Source: Halorhabdus tiamatea SARL4B (GTDB lineage: Archaea; Halobacteriota; Halobacteria; Halobacteriales; Haloarculaceae). From it: a DNA stretch of 64,000 nucleotides. Below are positions 32,438 through 42,481 of the stretch, piece after piece. The first letter of the stretch is position 1. The number at the start of each line of letters is the position of its first letter. The position numbers and the translations under genes are program-made. The notes under the pieces were generated by a model. That model did no database searches, had not been told where the DNA came from, and worked only from the letters and a program-made list of their open reading frames with translations. Location of the stretch: assembly GCF_000470655.1 (NCBI RefSeq), contig NC_021921.1, positions 2,170,001-2,234,000 of the forward strand, in the 5' to 3' direction.

Positions 32438-35434
32438 TTATGACTTGCTGTCGGGCAACTCATTCAACCATGATTCGACAGTATCTGCTTGAGGATGGTC
32501 GATATCGCGGAAAATGAACAAACTCTGCTGGAGGTACTCATGGGCCTGCTCGTACTCACCTTGGCCCCGGGCGACTAGACCGAGATTCCCGAGGCTATTT
32601 GCTTCAGTCCAACGGTCACCCATTTCGCGTGCAAGTTTTAGACACCGTTGGTGGTACTCTCTAGCCTGATCAACCTCGCCAAGACTTCCGGCAACAAGTC
32701 CGAGATTCCCGAGAGTTTTCGCTTCATTGTTGCGGTCACCTAGTTCGCGTGCGAGTTGCAAACTTTGTTGAAAATATTCCCTGGCTTGTTCGTACTCTTC
32801 TAGTTCTAGAGCAACACTTCCAAGATTATTTAGGGTACTCACCTCGCCTGGTTGGTCGCCAAGTTCACGTTTAAGTTTCAGACTCCGCATGTGATACTCT
32901 CGGGCCCCCTCAGACTCACCTAGTTCATCACTGACTAGTCCGAGATTCCCGAGACAAGTCGCTTCGAGTCGACGGTCGCCAACTTCGCGGGTAAGGTCTA
33001 GACTCTGTTGGAAGTACTCGCGTGCCTGTTCATACTCGCCCAATTTTTGGGCAATAGATCCAAGGTTATTGAGAGTCTTGGCCTCGCCCTGACGGCGATC
33101 CAGTTCGCGTGCAAGGTCAAGACTACGCTGGTGGTACTCTTTGGCCTGATCGAATGCTCCAAGATTCCCCGCGATTATCCCGAGGTTACTGAGACTTTTG
33201 GATTCGCCCTTGACGTCGCCCAATTCACGTTCGAGTTCCAGAGCCTGCTGAATGTACTTTCTGGCCTTCTCGTACTCGCCCCGCATTTCCGCGACTATTC
33301 CCAGATTACCTAGGCTGTTGGCCTTGAGCTGGCGATCCCTTGTACTCTGTGCATCCTCCAGTAGACGTTCGTATTCTCCTCGTGCTTTCAGGTAAGTTCC
33401 ATAGTCGAGTTGAGCATGGCCACGCAAATACATAACTAGCTGACACGTCTTATCCGAACAAGCCGTCGGCAAGTCGTATCTCGCAGTCGTTTCTGTACCG
33501 GCCAAGGGGGCCAACGTTGACCACCGCCTAGTCAATCCGAAGACCAATTTCACGTATTCGTCAGCTTTCGCTTCCAAGTTACGCTCAACAATCTTCAACA
33601 TTGAAGACTCAGGGAACTCCTGTGATAGAGCCTCTCGGTGTGCCTCGTCGTCGAACAACGCAAAGAGCGAATCCATACAACGAGCCGCACGTGGCTCGGA
33701 TCGCTCACGCCGCCGACTGTTCGCCCTTTGCTCCAGATAATCCCGGGCCACCGCCCGCAGATACAACGTTGACCAGAGGTCGTGGGTCGTTCGCACCTGC
33801 TCACTGTCGTCGTCTACCGGAAACAGGAACCACCCTTCCAGGGCCTTACGAATCCCCTCAATCTCGTCGTGAGTCTCGACGTCGTGGCCGTACTCGTACC
33901 CCAGCGCGTGGACTAACTCCGGATAGATGCCGATCCCGCTGGCGTTCAACAGATTGACCATCACACCCACGTCAGCCAGCAGATCCGCGTCGAAGCGCGA
34001 GAGATCACGCAACGCCTCCTCGCTCCCTGGATTCATCAGCGTCCGGTATCGCGACCGAACGTGGGTCTCCAGCCCGCTCTCGTTTTCACCCCGCTCTACG
34101 GCTCCGTCACCGAACGGGAGGTGGAACGAGAGCAGCAAGAACCGCCCGATGCCTTCGCCGCCCTCCGCACGGATTTCCTCGTACAACTCACCGGCCGACC
34201 GGTCGACAGTCCGGCCGGTCGCGCCCTCGAACGCGGCGATCGTCCGCTCGACGTCGGCCTCCGAGATCGCGGGTAGATAGTATCGCTCGATCGAACCCGC
34301 AACGCGAAGCTGTCGCCGTTCACCACTCTGGTCCAGCGTCTGGGCGTCGGAATCGCTGTCCAACTCCTCGGTCCGGGCGTCCAGCAGGAACGTCACGTCC
34401 GCGACGGCGTCGTACTCCTCGATCACGTCGAAAATCGCCCGCGCGTTCGCCCGGATCGCATCTTCGACGACCACCAGGACGTGCCCGTCCCCCCGATCGA
34501 TAGCCTCTCGCAACGCCTCCGTACTCTCGAAGCCCCCACCTGCATCGCTGTCCCGATACAACACCTCTCCTAACTCGGAATGCTGGTACCACGCGACCGC
34601 GACCTGCTTGCAGAGCGTGCTCTTGCCAGCGCCGGCCCGGCCGACGACGAGCCGATCCTCTCCTTTCCGCAGCGCCGCCAACAGCTCCTCGTCGGCATAC
34701 TGATCGTCGTGGCCATCCCGCCGTGCCGGAATGCCCGCCTCGACATCCGCCAGTGTGAACGTGGTCCGCCAGGAGGTCTCCGGGGTCGGCGTCGCCCGTT
34801 CGAAATACACCGGCGACAACTGGCGGAACCCTTCGTTCCGGGCGTCCTGTGTCAACAGTGCCGAAACGTCGGCCCCGATCTTCCCCACCCGTGCTTGGAG
34901 ATCGCCGAGTACCTCGCGGATGTCCAGCTGTAGTTCCTGCTGAAACACATCGGCGAGATCCGTCTCGGCGATCCGTCCTTCGAAGGCGACGATCGCCTCC
35001 CGATAGGCGTTGCGGACCGCCGCGACGAGTTCCTCTCGCAGCTGGGGTGTCTCTGCGAGATCGAACCCTTGCACGGTGGCGATCGCGTCGGCGATGTGGA
35101 TGGCGGCGTCTTCCTCGTCGGCGAAGAGATGGCCGACGTCGTCACGATCACAGTTGTCGTCGCCGATCTCTTCGGCATCCGATCCGATCACCTCCGCGAC
35201 GACGGCCTCCCAGTCGTCGGTGACGCCCGCGAGTTCGTTCGTGTCCCGCCGGTCGTGTTCGGCCTTGATCGCGTCCTGCAGCTCCTCGGCGAACACCGAC
35301 GCGACGTGTTCCCGGTCGTCGTCGTACTGCCGCCGCCGGAGCACGTCTCGGACCTTACCCTCCGTGACGTTGGCCCCCGCGGCGATCCCCGTTGCGAGTA
35401 GGTTGATGCCCAGCGATGTCGTGAGGGGATCCAT
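32438..35434 (-). CDS. STAND-type NTPase with C-terminal TPR array
   Basis: 998 residues. A helical N-terminal domain (about 1-240) precedes a P-loop NTPase: Walker A GRAGAGKSTLCKQ near 264, Walker B HVLVVVEDA near 317, sensor-like FLLDARTEEL. A winged-helix/helical region follows (about 430-740). Seven TPRs of 40 residues end the protein, each with a (S/T)LxNLG(S/L)(I/V) helix, alternating YFQQSL and YHQRSL types. This is the plan of STAND switch ATPases, many of which are antiviral sensors whose repeats bind the trigger. The N-terminal domain may be the effector; its activity cannot be read from sequence. Confidence 0.8.
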   Translation of the reverse strand: MDPLTTSLGINLLATGIAAGANVTEGKVRDVLRRRQYDDDREHVASVFAEELQDAIKAEHDRRDTNELAGVTDDWEAVVAEVIGSDAEEIGDDNCDRDDVGHLFADEEDAAIHIADAIATVQGFDLAETPQLREELVAAVRNAYREAIVAFEGRIAETDLADVFQQELQLDIREVLGDLQARVGKIGADVSALLTQDARNEGFRQLSPVYFERATPTPETSWRTTFTLADVEAGIPARRDGHDDQYADEELLAALRKGEDRLVVGRAGAGKSTLCKQVAVAWYQHSELGEVLYRDSDAGGGFESTEALREAIDRGDGHVLVVVEDAIRANARAIFDVIEEYDAVADVTFLLDARTEELDSDSDAQTLDQSGERRQLRVAGSIERYYLPAISEADVERTIAAFEGATGRTVDRSAGELYEEIRAEGGEGIGRFLLLSFHLPFGDGAVERGENESGLETHVRSRYRTLMNPGSEEALRDLSRFDADLLADVGVMVNLLNASGIGIYPELVHALGYEYGHDVETHDEIEGIRKALEGWFLFPVDDDSEQVRTTHDLWSTLYLRAVARDYLEQRANSRRRERSEPRAARCMDSLFALFDDEAHREALSQEFPESSMLKIVERNLEAKADEYVKLVFGLTRRWSTLAPLAGTETTARYDLPTACSDKTCQLVMYLRGHAQLDYGTYLKARGEYERLLEDAQSTRDRQLKANSLGNLGIVAEMRGEYEKARKYIQQALELERELGDVKGESKSLSNLGIIAGNLGAFDQAKEYHQRSLDLARELDRRQGEAKTLNNLGSIAQKLGEYEQAREYFQQSLDLTREVGDRRLEATCLGNLGLVSDELGESEGAREYHMRSLKLKRELGDQPGEVSTLNNLGSVALELEEYEQAREYFQQSLQLARELGDRNNEAKTLGNLGLVAGSLGEVDQAREYHQRCLKLAREMGDRWTEANSLGNLGLVARGQGEYEQAHEYLQQSLFIFRDIDHPQADTVESWLNELPDSKS

Positions 35435-35678
35435 CGATACGAGCGTCTTGACGTGTCTCGTATTTGAATATATGGGACGGTCCGGACAAACGCACTCGAA
35501 GTTACAGGCGGGGGCGTATTTACCCGCAGAGGGGACCGAACGACCTCTGGATACTCTAAGCCATGCTCACGACGCGAATGGGTGCCTGTCTGGAGTATTC
35601 TATCTAAGTAAGATCTGGTCTCTACCCACTCATATTGGTAGATCCATCAAGTAATTGCAATCTATAACTATCGCCCGT

Positions 35679-36332
35679 CTATGATTCTTGAGTGTCGGAA
35701 TCCCCTTTCTCTGCTTCGTTATCATACTTCTTGTAAAGGATATAGTAAGAGATCCCCAGCATCACCAGTACTGAGCCAATGCCGATTACAAGGGCGCTTT
35801 CTCGACTTGGTGTCGTCACCAATAGTCCAACACTGGTAGAGAAGGACACAAGACCTACGATCAGGAAGTTGTACGTATAACGGAGTTTATCTGCCTTTGA
35901 AGAGAGGACACGATTGTTCTTTTTAATGTTCTTTGCCAAGTTCTTGGACACTATCCCAGGATATGATTCCCGACTAACATCACCTTCAGTCAATCCGTCT
36001 GAAAGGTGCGTCCCAGGACCATACCCCACTTTCACGTTGAGAATGCTGACTGCGGCGAAAACCAGTGATACCAGCAGCGAGACAACTCCTATTGTGAGGA
36101 AAAATATTACAGCAGGAGATAATGTTACATCGTTTCCCTTCCCCTGTGCTACAATTGAGAACCCAGTCAGGAGAATTCCAAGTATAATCCCGATCAGACG
36201 GGCCGCTCGCCAAGCGTTCGTGTCGATATTAGTAAGAGCACGTAACTGACTTTCAACCATTCGGTCATATTTCTCTGCCAAGTGAAGGTGGGGTTCCAAA
36301 CCATCATTCTCTGGAGAGTCATTGCCGGTCAT
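35679..36332 (-). CDS. Four-TM membrane protein of unknown system (gene C)
   Basis: 217 residues. Helices at about 46-63, 74-98, 154-173 and 180-200 are separated by a soluble basic loop (SKNLAKNIKKNNRVL). The 2TM-loop-2TM plan resembles SLATT or Pycsar-type pore effectors, but I see no decisive motif. It is third in a minus operon, six bases after gene B. AT-rich. Confidence 0.6.
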   Translation of the reverse strand: MTGNDSPENDGLEPHLHLAEKYDRMVESQLRALTNIDTNAWRAARLIGIILGILLTGFSIVAQGKGNDVTLSPAVIFFLTIGVVSLLVSLVFAAVSILNVKVGYGPGTHLSDGLTEGDVSRESYPGIVSKNLAKNIKKNNRVLSSKADKLRYTYNFLIVGLVSFSTSVGLLVTTPSRESALVIGIGSVLVMLGISYYILYKKYDNEAEKGDSDTQES

Positions 36333-36338
36333 GACCAG

Positions 36339-37478
36339 TCAGTACTCTCCGATGGTAGGCTGTGTATAATCCTTTGAGTCGGTGTCATCGTCTGGACTCC
36401 CTGGTTCAGTCAGCTCTTGTAGATCGTCCGTGTCGAGTTCGACTTCGTTCTCACAGTGCCATCCTGCAAACAGCATCGCCAGGTCTGAAAACTCTCCACC
36501 ACGAACGATGACGTCCTTGTACTCTCGGCGTTTCTCGCGGAGATTACGGAAGTCGATTTGGTATCGATTATCAGTCAGCTTCTGAGCTGTTTCGACAACA
36601 CAAAGATATTCTAAGGTTTCTTCAACCCATTCCGAACTGACAGATCCATTAGGAATGTAGTCGTTATTGAGATTGTCCGTTAGAGAGTTGACCTCTACTT
36701 CGAATGTGAGTGTTTGGTCTGGATCCTCACGTTGCCATTCAATGCGCTGACTATCGTTGAGTTGGTCATAGAACACCCGATCCCACATATGGCAGGCGAG
36801 ATAGAGACTCGGGGGTTGTTTGTTGCAGAGTACGCCAGTCGCTTTATTCCGGTCAAAATCTGAGATTGGAATTTGAATACTGGCTAAGCCCCCGTCTGAA
36901 GACATTTGGGTACTCATCTGAGAGTGATCTGGCAGCGATCCATCCCGAAAATTCTCTCCAACCAACGACATTCTCTCAAACTTATACTTTGGTATGGTGT
37001 CTTGGTCAATAAGGCTAAATTGTAATGGGACGAGATGAGGATCCCGAAGAAACTCATCGTCAAAAGAGTTGAGGTGAACTCGTGCAGATTGGGCTTGTTC
37101 ATCTGTGATGTGCAGACAGATGTCTATGGTCTCTGGCGAAGTACCATTATGGGAGATATCACTCGTCTCAATAGTGGTGAATGGGGCTAATCGCTCTCGA
37201 AAAGCCTGTGCATCACTGGGAACCTCCTGTATCACATCAGCCACAATGCTGTACTCTGGGGTGAGCGATGCAGTGAATGTCGGCGTTCGTTCAGAGCCAG
37301 AGTCGCTCGTAATTGGTTTCGGAAACCATCGGAATTCGAAAGCGGATGTTATGCTGATATCACTTAGAAACTGCTCCCAAGCGGCCACAATATCGACAAC
37401 TTCGTCATAGGAAGAGAACTCAGTGAATGCTTGCTCGACACAGCGTTCGTACTTGTCCTGTCCCTTCACTACGGTCAC
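36339..37478 (-). CDS. Unknown soluble protein (gene B of the three-gene operon)
   Basis: 379 residues from GTG, overlapping gene A's stop by four bases. Beta-rich middle (SARVHLNSFDDEFLRDPHLV, LASIQIPISDF) and an acidic C-tail. No TM, signal, P-loop or nuclease motif. Function unknown; the coupling implies it acts with gene A. Confidence 0.6.
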   Translation of the reverse strand: MTVVKGQDKYERCVEQAFTEFSSYDEVVDIVAAWEQFLSDISITSAFEFRWFPKPITSDSGSERTPTFTASLTPEYSIVADVIQEVPSDAQAFRERLAPFTTIETSDISHNGTSPETIDICLHITDEQAQSARVHLNSFDDEFLRDPHLVPLQFSLIDQDTIPKYKFERMSLVGENFRDGSLPDHSQMSTQMSSDGGLASIQIPISDFDRNKATGVLCNKQPPSLYLACHMWDRVFYDQLNDSQRIEWQREDPDQTLTFEVEVNSLTDNLNNDYIPNGSVSSEWVEETLEYLCVVETAQKLTDNRYQIDFRNLREKRREYKDVIVRGGEFSDLAMLFAGWHCENEVELDTDDLQELTEPGSPDDDTDSKDYTQPTIGEY

Positions 37479-38593
37479 CCCTGAACGAAGTACTTTTCGG
37501 GGTCCTTACTGCGTTCCTTCCCTTCGGAGACAGTCCCTTCAAGAAACCCTTGGTTGATCCGGTTACAGATCCGGGATAGGGCCTTTCGGGAAGCATTGAA
37601 CCCTGGGACAATACTCACACGACGGTCTGAAGTGAGGAAGACGTCAGCGTTTGTCCCATCTTCGTAGTCCAAGACTGACGCATGCATATACGGATTCTTA
37701 TGATAAACGGTAATCGACGAGCGTTTCAGGCCCTCAAGTGCGTTAATCAAGCGAACGTTTTCTTCCCGCCCTTTGATCGACCCTTCCTCATATGTGATTT
37801 CTATCGTCTCAGCCTCTCGGGAACCGTATTCTCGTGCTTTATCGTTGAACAGGTCTCCCTTTTCCGAGAGAAGTGTCGCAAAGTTCGGGAGAATTTTATT
37901 GAAGTAGATACTTTCGCTACCACTCACGTAGCGCGAGGCCCCCTTCCGAGAAATCTGGCCCTGGAATTCGTGATTGGCCTGTCGAAGTTCGAACTCAATT
38001 TTATCAACGTAGTAGTTTTGCTGACTGACTTCCTCGGTGTTGAAAAGTTCGAAATACCGGCTGTTATCGAAGTATTTGACCTCGGTGTCGCCGCTTGGGG
38101 ATTTCGTCACCCCCTTTGTCACGTAGAGGTTGCCGTTGATCTCATCATTGAGCTTATTCAATAACTGTTGGAGTTCATCGGTGGAAAGAAATGACGTCGA
38201 AATGGACGGTGGGAGGGCTTGGATGTATCTGCGGACTGCTTGGTTGAAGAATTCTCGGTCAGAGACTGAGAACGCTGTGTAGGCTTGCGTTTTGTTGTGG
38301 TTAAAAATATAGACTGAGCCCGACAGGAACTTGTAGCCGTCTTCATTGTACTCCTCGCCCGACCCTTTGATTCGGCGGGTCAAATCAAGTCGAAAAAAAT
38401 CCTCACGATCCTCAATTTCAACAGAAAATCCTGTAGGGGCATCGCTCGCGAAAATCTGCTTTGGCTTCTCTTCTGCAATGAATGTGAGCGATCTGACCGG
38501 GTTCTCCTCCTGCTCGATTGCCTCACTGGCCCATGCGTACAGCGTTTCAAGGCTTTCGAGATCGGTGAACTGGTACAGATTGGTGTCTTGCAC
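37475..38593 (-). CDS. Unknown soluble protein (gene A of the three-gene operon)
   Basis: 372 residues from GTG. Alpha/beta with tyrosine- and phenylalanine-rich strands (YKFLSGSVYIFNHNK, KIEFELRQANHEF) and an end with winged-helix flavour (SRKALSRICNRINQGFLEG). No known family recognised. It leads the AT-rich operon A-B-C next to the STAND gene. Confidence 0.6.
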   Translation of the reverse strand: MQDTNLYQFTDLESLETLYAWASEAIEQEENPVRSLTFIAEEKPKQIFASDAPTGFSVEIEDREDFFRLDLTRRIKGSGEEYNEDGYKFLSGSVYIFNHNKTQAYTAFSVSDREFFNQAVRRYIQALPPSISTSFLSTDELQQLLNKLNDEINGNLYVTKGVTKSPSGDTEVKYFDNSRYFELFNTEEVSQQNYYVDKIEFELRQANHEFQGQISRKGASRYVSGSESIYFNKILPNFATLLSEKGDLFNDKAREYGSREAETIEITYEEGSIKGREENVRLINALEGLKRSSITVYHKNPYMHASVLDYEDGTNADVFLTSDRRVSIVPGFNASRKALSRICNRINQGFLEGTVSEGKERSKDPEKYFVQG

Positions 38594-38859
38594 GGTCGCC
38601 CTCTTCTATGATTTGGGTTGGTTTCTGAATTCAGCGGCTCCCATTAGTTTCTTGCGCCTTAGGTGGATATAGAGTGTGCAAGAGTATCAAGGTGGGGTAA
38701 CCATAGTGAAAGTGAATATGGAGCTGACATTTACATCGCCCGGGTTCAAGAAATCTGAGCAGCAAATACAATGGAGAGTATTGGAAAATGATTACCCTAT
38801 TCGGTCTCTTCCTTCAGAATCTCGGCTACCTTTGATATTTAATATCATACGGCCCTGTG

Positions 38860-40319
38860 CTACCGCGCCACCCGCCGCCCAAGCACGAACACCAACAGGG
38901 CAACGAGGATCGCCCCGACCAGCGACTCCCCCGCGACGAGTACCCGCGACCACGCACTCGCGGGCGAGAGGTCCCCGTACCCGATCGTCGAGAACGTGAT
39001 CACACTGAAGTAGACGTTCAACAGCACGTCACTGACGCCGGCCCACGTCCCCAGCTCCCCAAGCGACGCGATCGCGTGCGTCGTCCCGTCGGGCTCCTTG
39101 ACCCCGCCGACGAACGGGAACGTCAGCCCCGCCAGGACGATCACACCAACCCACCACGCCAACAGGCGCTTGACGCTCTCACCGTGTTTCGACAGCGCCC
39201 ACATGAGTGTCTTCACGTGCCGGCGCGGGTCGCCGCGCTCTTTCAGCAGCTTGCGTTCGGCTTCTTCCTTGCTGATGTGGTAATCTCGTGCCTCTTCCGA
39301 TAATGCGTTCTCCTCGTGTAGTGCTTCGAGGCGACGGTAAACCCATCTCGAAGCAGCGAACCGGTTGACGCCGTCGGGGAGCGATTCTGATTTCGGCACC
39401 TTTTCTTTGGACTCGGTGCCTGGATTTTCTTCATAGACACAAGTCGGGCGCGAAGCGAACGACGAACCCCTCCCGAGTGCAGATTTCACTGACTGACCAA
39501 TACGTGAAATTCGGGAGAGAGACTCACTGGAGTCATAGAACGTACTTTCACGGTCAAAAAATGTAGTTTGAGAATTGATGCGCGTGTCCTTAAAGACAGT
39601 TTCATAGAGTAGTGTGCTCGTGAATGTGGCATAACGACAGTCAGTATCCGCTAAAACGGTGTCTTGTAGGTTAGCATGCCGAAAGACTGCTCTACTCGCA
39701 TTGGCATCGGAGAGATCGGCTCCCAGAAGATTACTGTCAGTGAAATCTACGCTTCGGATGTGGGCATTGAGGAACTTGGCATACCGGAGGTCGGCATTAT
39801 GGAAGTTTGCGCTTAGAAGGTAGGCATTGAGGAAGCGGGCGTTCCGGAGTTTGGCAATGGGGAACTCAGCGTTCATGAGGTTGGCATCTGGGAACTTGGC
39901 GTTCCAGAGGTCGGCATCGGGGAACTCAGCGTTCATGAGGTTGGCATCTGGGAACTCGGCGCGTCGGAGATTAGCATCGGGGAACTCAGCGTTCATGAGA
40001 TTGGCATCTGGGAACTCGGCGCGTCGGAGATCTGCAGCAGGGAATTGAGTTCTTGTAAGCGCTGCCCTCCCAAAATCAGCACCCGGGAGAGCCACTCCTT
40101 CAAATGTGGCTCCAATCAGTCCACATTCTACGAACGAAACCGGAGTGTTTGTCTCAGTCCCACGGAGGATTGCCCCATCCAGTCGTTCCGGTCCGTCTAC
40201 TCGGTGAATGCGGAGTTCTTCACCGGTTTTGTCATTAATATCCGCATGCCAGAAACACCGGCTTGTCTCCTCATGCTCATCCCACACAGGCCGCCAGCAA
40301 CTGACGGCCTCAATATATT
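38860..40319 (-). pseudogene. Pentapeptide-repeat potassium-channel-like protein, main part (5' end cut off by ISH6)
   Basis: About 485 residues remain. A-(N/D)-L-x-x pentapeptide repeats (ADLRRAEFPDANLMNAEF and so on) fill about residues 70-240. Two helices at the C-terminus flank the K+ selectivity filter TIGYGD. A short frame can still start in the ISH6 end (MRHDQ...), so a near-complete protein might be made. The missing start is at 41766-41879. Confidence 0.8.
40312..40319. repeat. ISH6 target duplication, left copy
   Basis: AATATATT, repeated at 41766-41773. Confidence 0.9.
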
Positions 40320-41765
40320 GGTCGTGTCGCAAAGTCCTCTAGAGTTCAGTAACTGACTCCCCTGAGGAAGGGGACGCCTCTGGTGTCCACTCCGAGAGGT
40401 GCCCCATGCACGCCACAATCGACGTGCGGTTGACCGTTAGCATCGACGACGACAAAACGATACCGCTGGCCACGCTTGCCGAGTTCATCACCGATCAGAA
40501 CATCGAATCAGTTCTTCTCGAAGGACTCGTCGAGAGCCTCGACGCGGCTCGCGTCGAGGCGCTCTGTGGTGAAAAACACGCCCACGGCAACGGTGACCAG
40601 CGCTACCAACGCGCCGGTACCGATACCCGCACGGCCGTCACAACCGCCGGTGAGCACGAATTCGACCTTCACTACGTCGAAGATACCGCCGCTGACCACG
40701 ACGAACCCAGCTACTTCCGCCCCGTCGAAGATGTTCTTAGCTTCGACGGAGAAAACCGTTATCAGCAGGACATTGCGGCCAAGAGCGTCGATCTCGCTAC
40801 CTCGCTCAGCTATCGTGACGCCGCTGACCACGGCGACGGCATCCTCTCGGAGATGCCGTCGCCGACCACGATCAACCGCCGCGCCAGAGAATACGGCAGC
40901 AAGCTCAAACAGTTCCTTCCAGACTGTGTCGCTGACACAGACGCTGATGCGGTTATTCCTGACGCCACGAAGTGTCACAGTCAAGACGACGACCGCTCGT
41001 ACCACTCCGTCCAAGCCACGCTCGGCAAAGATACTGCCGAGGAGTCCCGCTCCCTGCTGGATCTCTCGGTCAACGCTGACTGGGACGAGACAGCCGCCGA
41101 CCTCGACGACATCGACGCAGTCACTGACGACGCGACGGTCGTCAGTGACGCTGAGGAGGGTATGGTCACGGCCTTTACCGACGAAAATCGCAATCACCAA
41201 CTTGATCTCGTCCACGTCGGCCGAACACTGGACTACAACCTCTGGGACGACGGCGTGTTCTCCTTGGATCGACGAAACGAGATCGTCTCGGAGGTGATCG
41301 ACGAGGTGTTCCATCTGAAGAATTCGGTCGCCAAGCACCGGCCGGAAGAGGAGTTCGCGGCGATCCGCGAGCGGATCGCGCGAACGACCGAGCGTATCGA
41401 GAAGACAGCGTGGCAGTTGGATCAGTACGGGTCAGAGAAGGCTGCGGGGTATCTTCGGCGGTGGGTGCCGTCGATCGTGACGTTTGCCGAGCAGGCTGTC
41501 GAGGGGTTCGAGGTGCCGTGGACCTCGAACCCCGTCGAACGGCTGATGGGCGAAGTCAGCAAGCGATGCAAGAACCAGTGGATGCGCTGGACAACGGAGG
41601 GATTAGAGGCGATACTCCAGCTTCGGCTGGTGAAGTACGCTGATCCAGAGCACTACCAGGCGTTCCTTGATGAACTGCTCCAGCGATCGACCAAAACAGC
41701 AATGAGCTGTGACCTCTCAATTGAGAGTACCAGAGGCAAACTCTAGACCGCTTTGCGACACGACC
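40320..41765 (+). mobile_element. ISH6-family insertion sequence
   Basis: 1446 bp with terminal inverted repeats GGTCGTGTCGCAAAG / CTTTGCGACACGACC and an 8-bp duplication AATATATT. It inserted into the 5' part of the pentapeptide-channel gene. Intact transposase, so possibly active and recent. Confidence 0.92.
40406..41746 (+). CDS. ISH6-family transposase
   Basis: 446 residues, full length for the family. The middle has DATKCHSQDDDRSYHSV, then TVVSDAEEGM, and the C-terminal TSNPVERLMGEVSKRCKNQWMRWTTEG, as in the ISH6/mutator-related DDE group. It fills the element. Confidence 0.9.
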   Translation: MHATIDVRLTVSIDDDKTIPLATLAEFITDQNIESVLLEGLVESLDAARVEALCGEKHAHGNGDQRYQRAGTDTRTAVTTAGEHEFDLHYVEDTAADHDEPSYFRPVEDVLSFDGENRYQQDIAAKSVDLATSLSYRDAADHGDGILSEMPSPTTINRRAREYGSKLKQFLPDCVADTDADAVIPDATKCHSQDDDRSYHSVQATLGKDTAEESRSLLDLSVNADWDETAADLDDIDAVTDDATVVSDAEEGMVTAFTDENRNHQLDLVHVGRTLDYNLWDDGVFSLDRRNEIVSEVIDEVFHLKNSVAKHRPEEEFAAIRERIARTTERIEKTAWQLDQYGSEKAAGYLRRWVPSIVTFAEQAVEGFEVPWTSNPVERLMGEVSKRCKNQWMRWTTEGLEAILQLRLVKYADPEHYQAFLDELLQRSTKTAMSCDLSIESTRGKL

Positions 41766-41879
41766 AATATATTCATACCACGCAGATAGGGCATTATAAT
41801 CATCTTCCGCACCAACATCCTCCGGCTGCAGAGTAAACCCACACCGGCCGTCGGGAACGGCCGCCTCGTCCGTGGCCAT
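41766..41879 (-). pseudogene. 5' fragment of the pentapeptide-channel gene
   Basis: Starts MATDEAAVPDGRCGFTLQPE and reads to ...SAWYEYI at the target site. Joining it to 40311 with one AATATATT gives a 522-codon frame (...AWYEYIEAVSCWRPVW...). This shows where the original start lay. Confidence 0.8.
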
Positions 41880-41956
41880 ACCCCCTGCGTTCCACCGCCG
41901 GGGTAAAGAAAACTCTCCTCACCTTCAAAGACCAGCATGCACCCCAACCCTCGTCG

Positions 41957-42208
41957 ATGCCCACCACTGACGATCTCCACCCTCGATACTGGCTGTAAAT
42001 CGTCCAGACCCTCGACGAACTCGCCGATACCACACCCACGTGGCCGCTACCACCACGCGTCGTTCATGCCAAAACACTCATCGGCCGGATCGTCGCCAAG
42101 CAAAGCCTGCCCTGCGACGTGATCCACACCCAGCTCGATCGGATCTGGAGCGGCCCGACACCCACGAACCCGATACCGGACATACCACCAAAACACAACC
42201 ACCTTTAG
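41957..42208 (+). pseudogene. Hypothetical gene with in-frame stop
   Basis: MPTTDDLHPRYWL, TAA at 41996, then an open frame IVQTLDELADTTPTWPLPPR...AKTLIGRIVAKQSL to 42208. The codon pattern is protein-like on both sides of the stop. Function unknown. Confidence 0.5.
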
Positions 42209-42212
42209 CCCC

Positions 42213-42452
42213 GTGCCGGAACCAGCACCCACGTCCCACGCCCTCCCAACCTTGGAAGTCGTCACCGGGACCGTCCTCGCCCTGCTGACGTACGGCCTTG
42301 CGACGACGGCCAACTACCTCAATGAATTCGCCTTCTTCGGCGCGATCTTCGTGGTGGGGCTGTTCGTCGCGATCCACGGCCTGTTTCAAGGCATCAAGAG
42401 TGCGGTCGCCACCGCCACGGCACCCGACGAGCAAGCAGCCGACCCCGAGTGA
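42213..42452 (+). CDS. Small two-helix membrane protein
   Basis: 79 residues from GTG. Helices near 17-35 and 42-62 with NYLNEF between. Acidic tail. It begins four bases after the broken gene. Confidence 0.55.
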   Translation: MPEPAPTSHALPTLEVVTGTVLALLTYGLATTANYLNEFAFFGAIFVVGLFVAIHGLFQGIKSAVATATAPDEQAADPE

Positions 42453-42481
42453 TCGCAGCGACGCCCTCACAGACGCGTCCG

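Noticed and set aside
32450-33340. Possible CRISPR array because of 120-bp spaced repeats
   Set aside because: The repeats are coding TPR units without short conserved repeats and unique spacers; no cas genes are present.
39827-40048. Plus-strand repeat protein MRLASGNS-type opposite the pentapeptide gene
   Set aside because: It is the complement of the pentapeptide repeats, not a gene.
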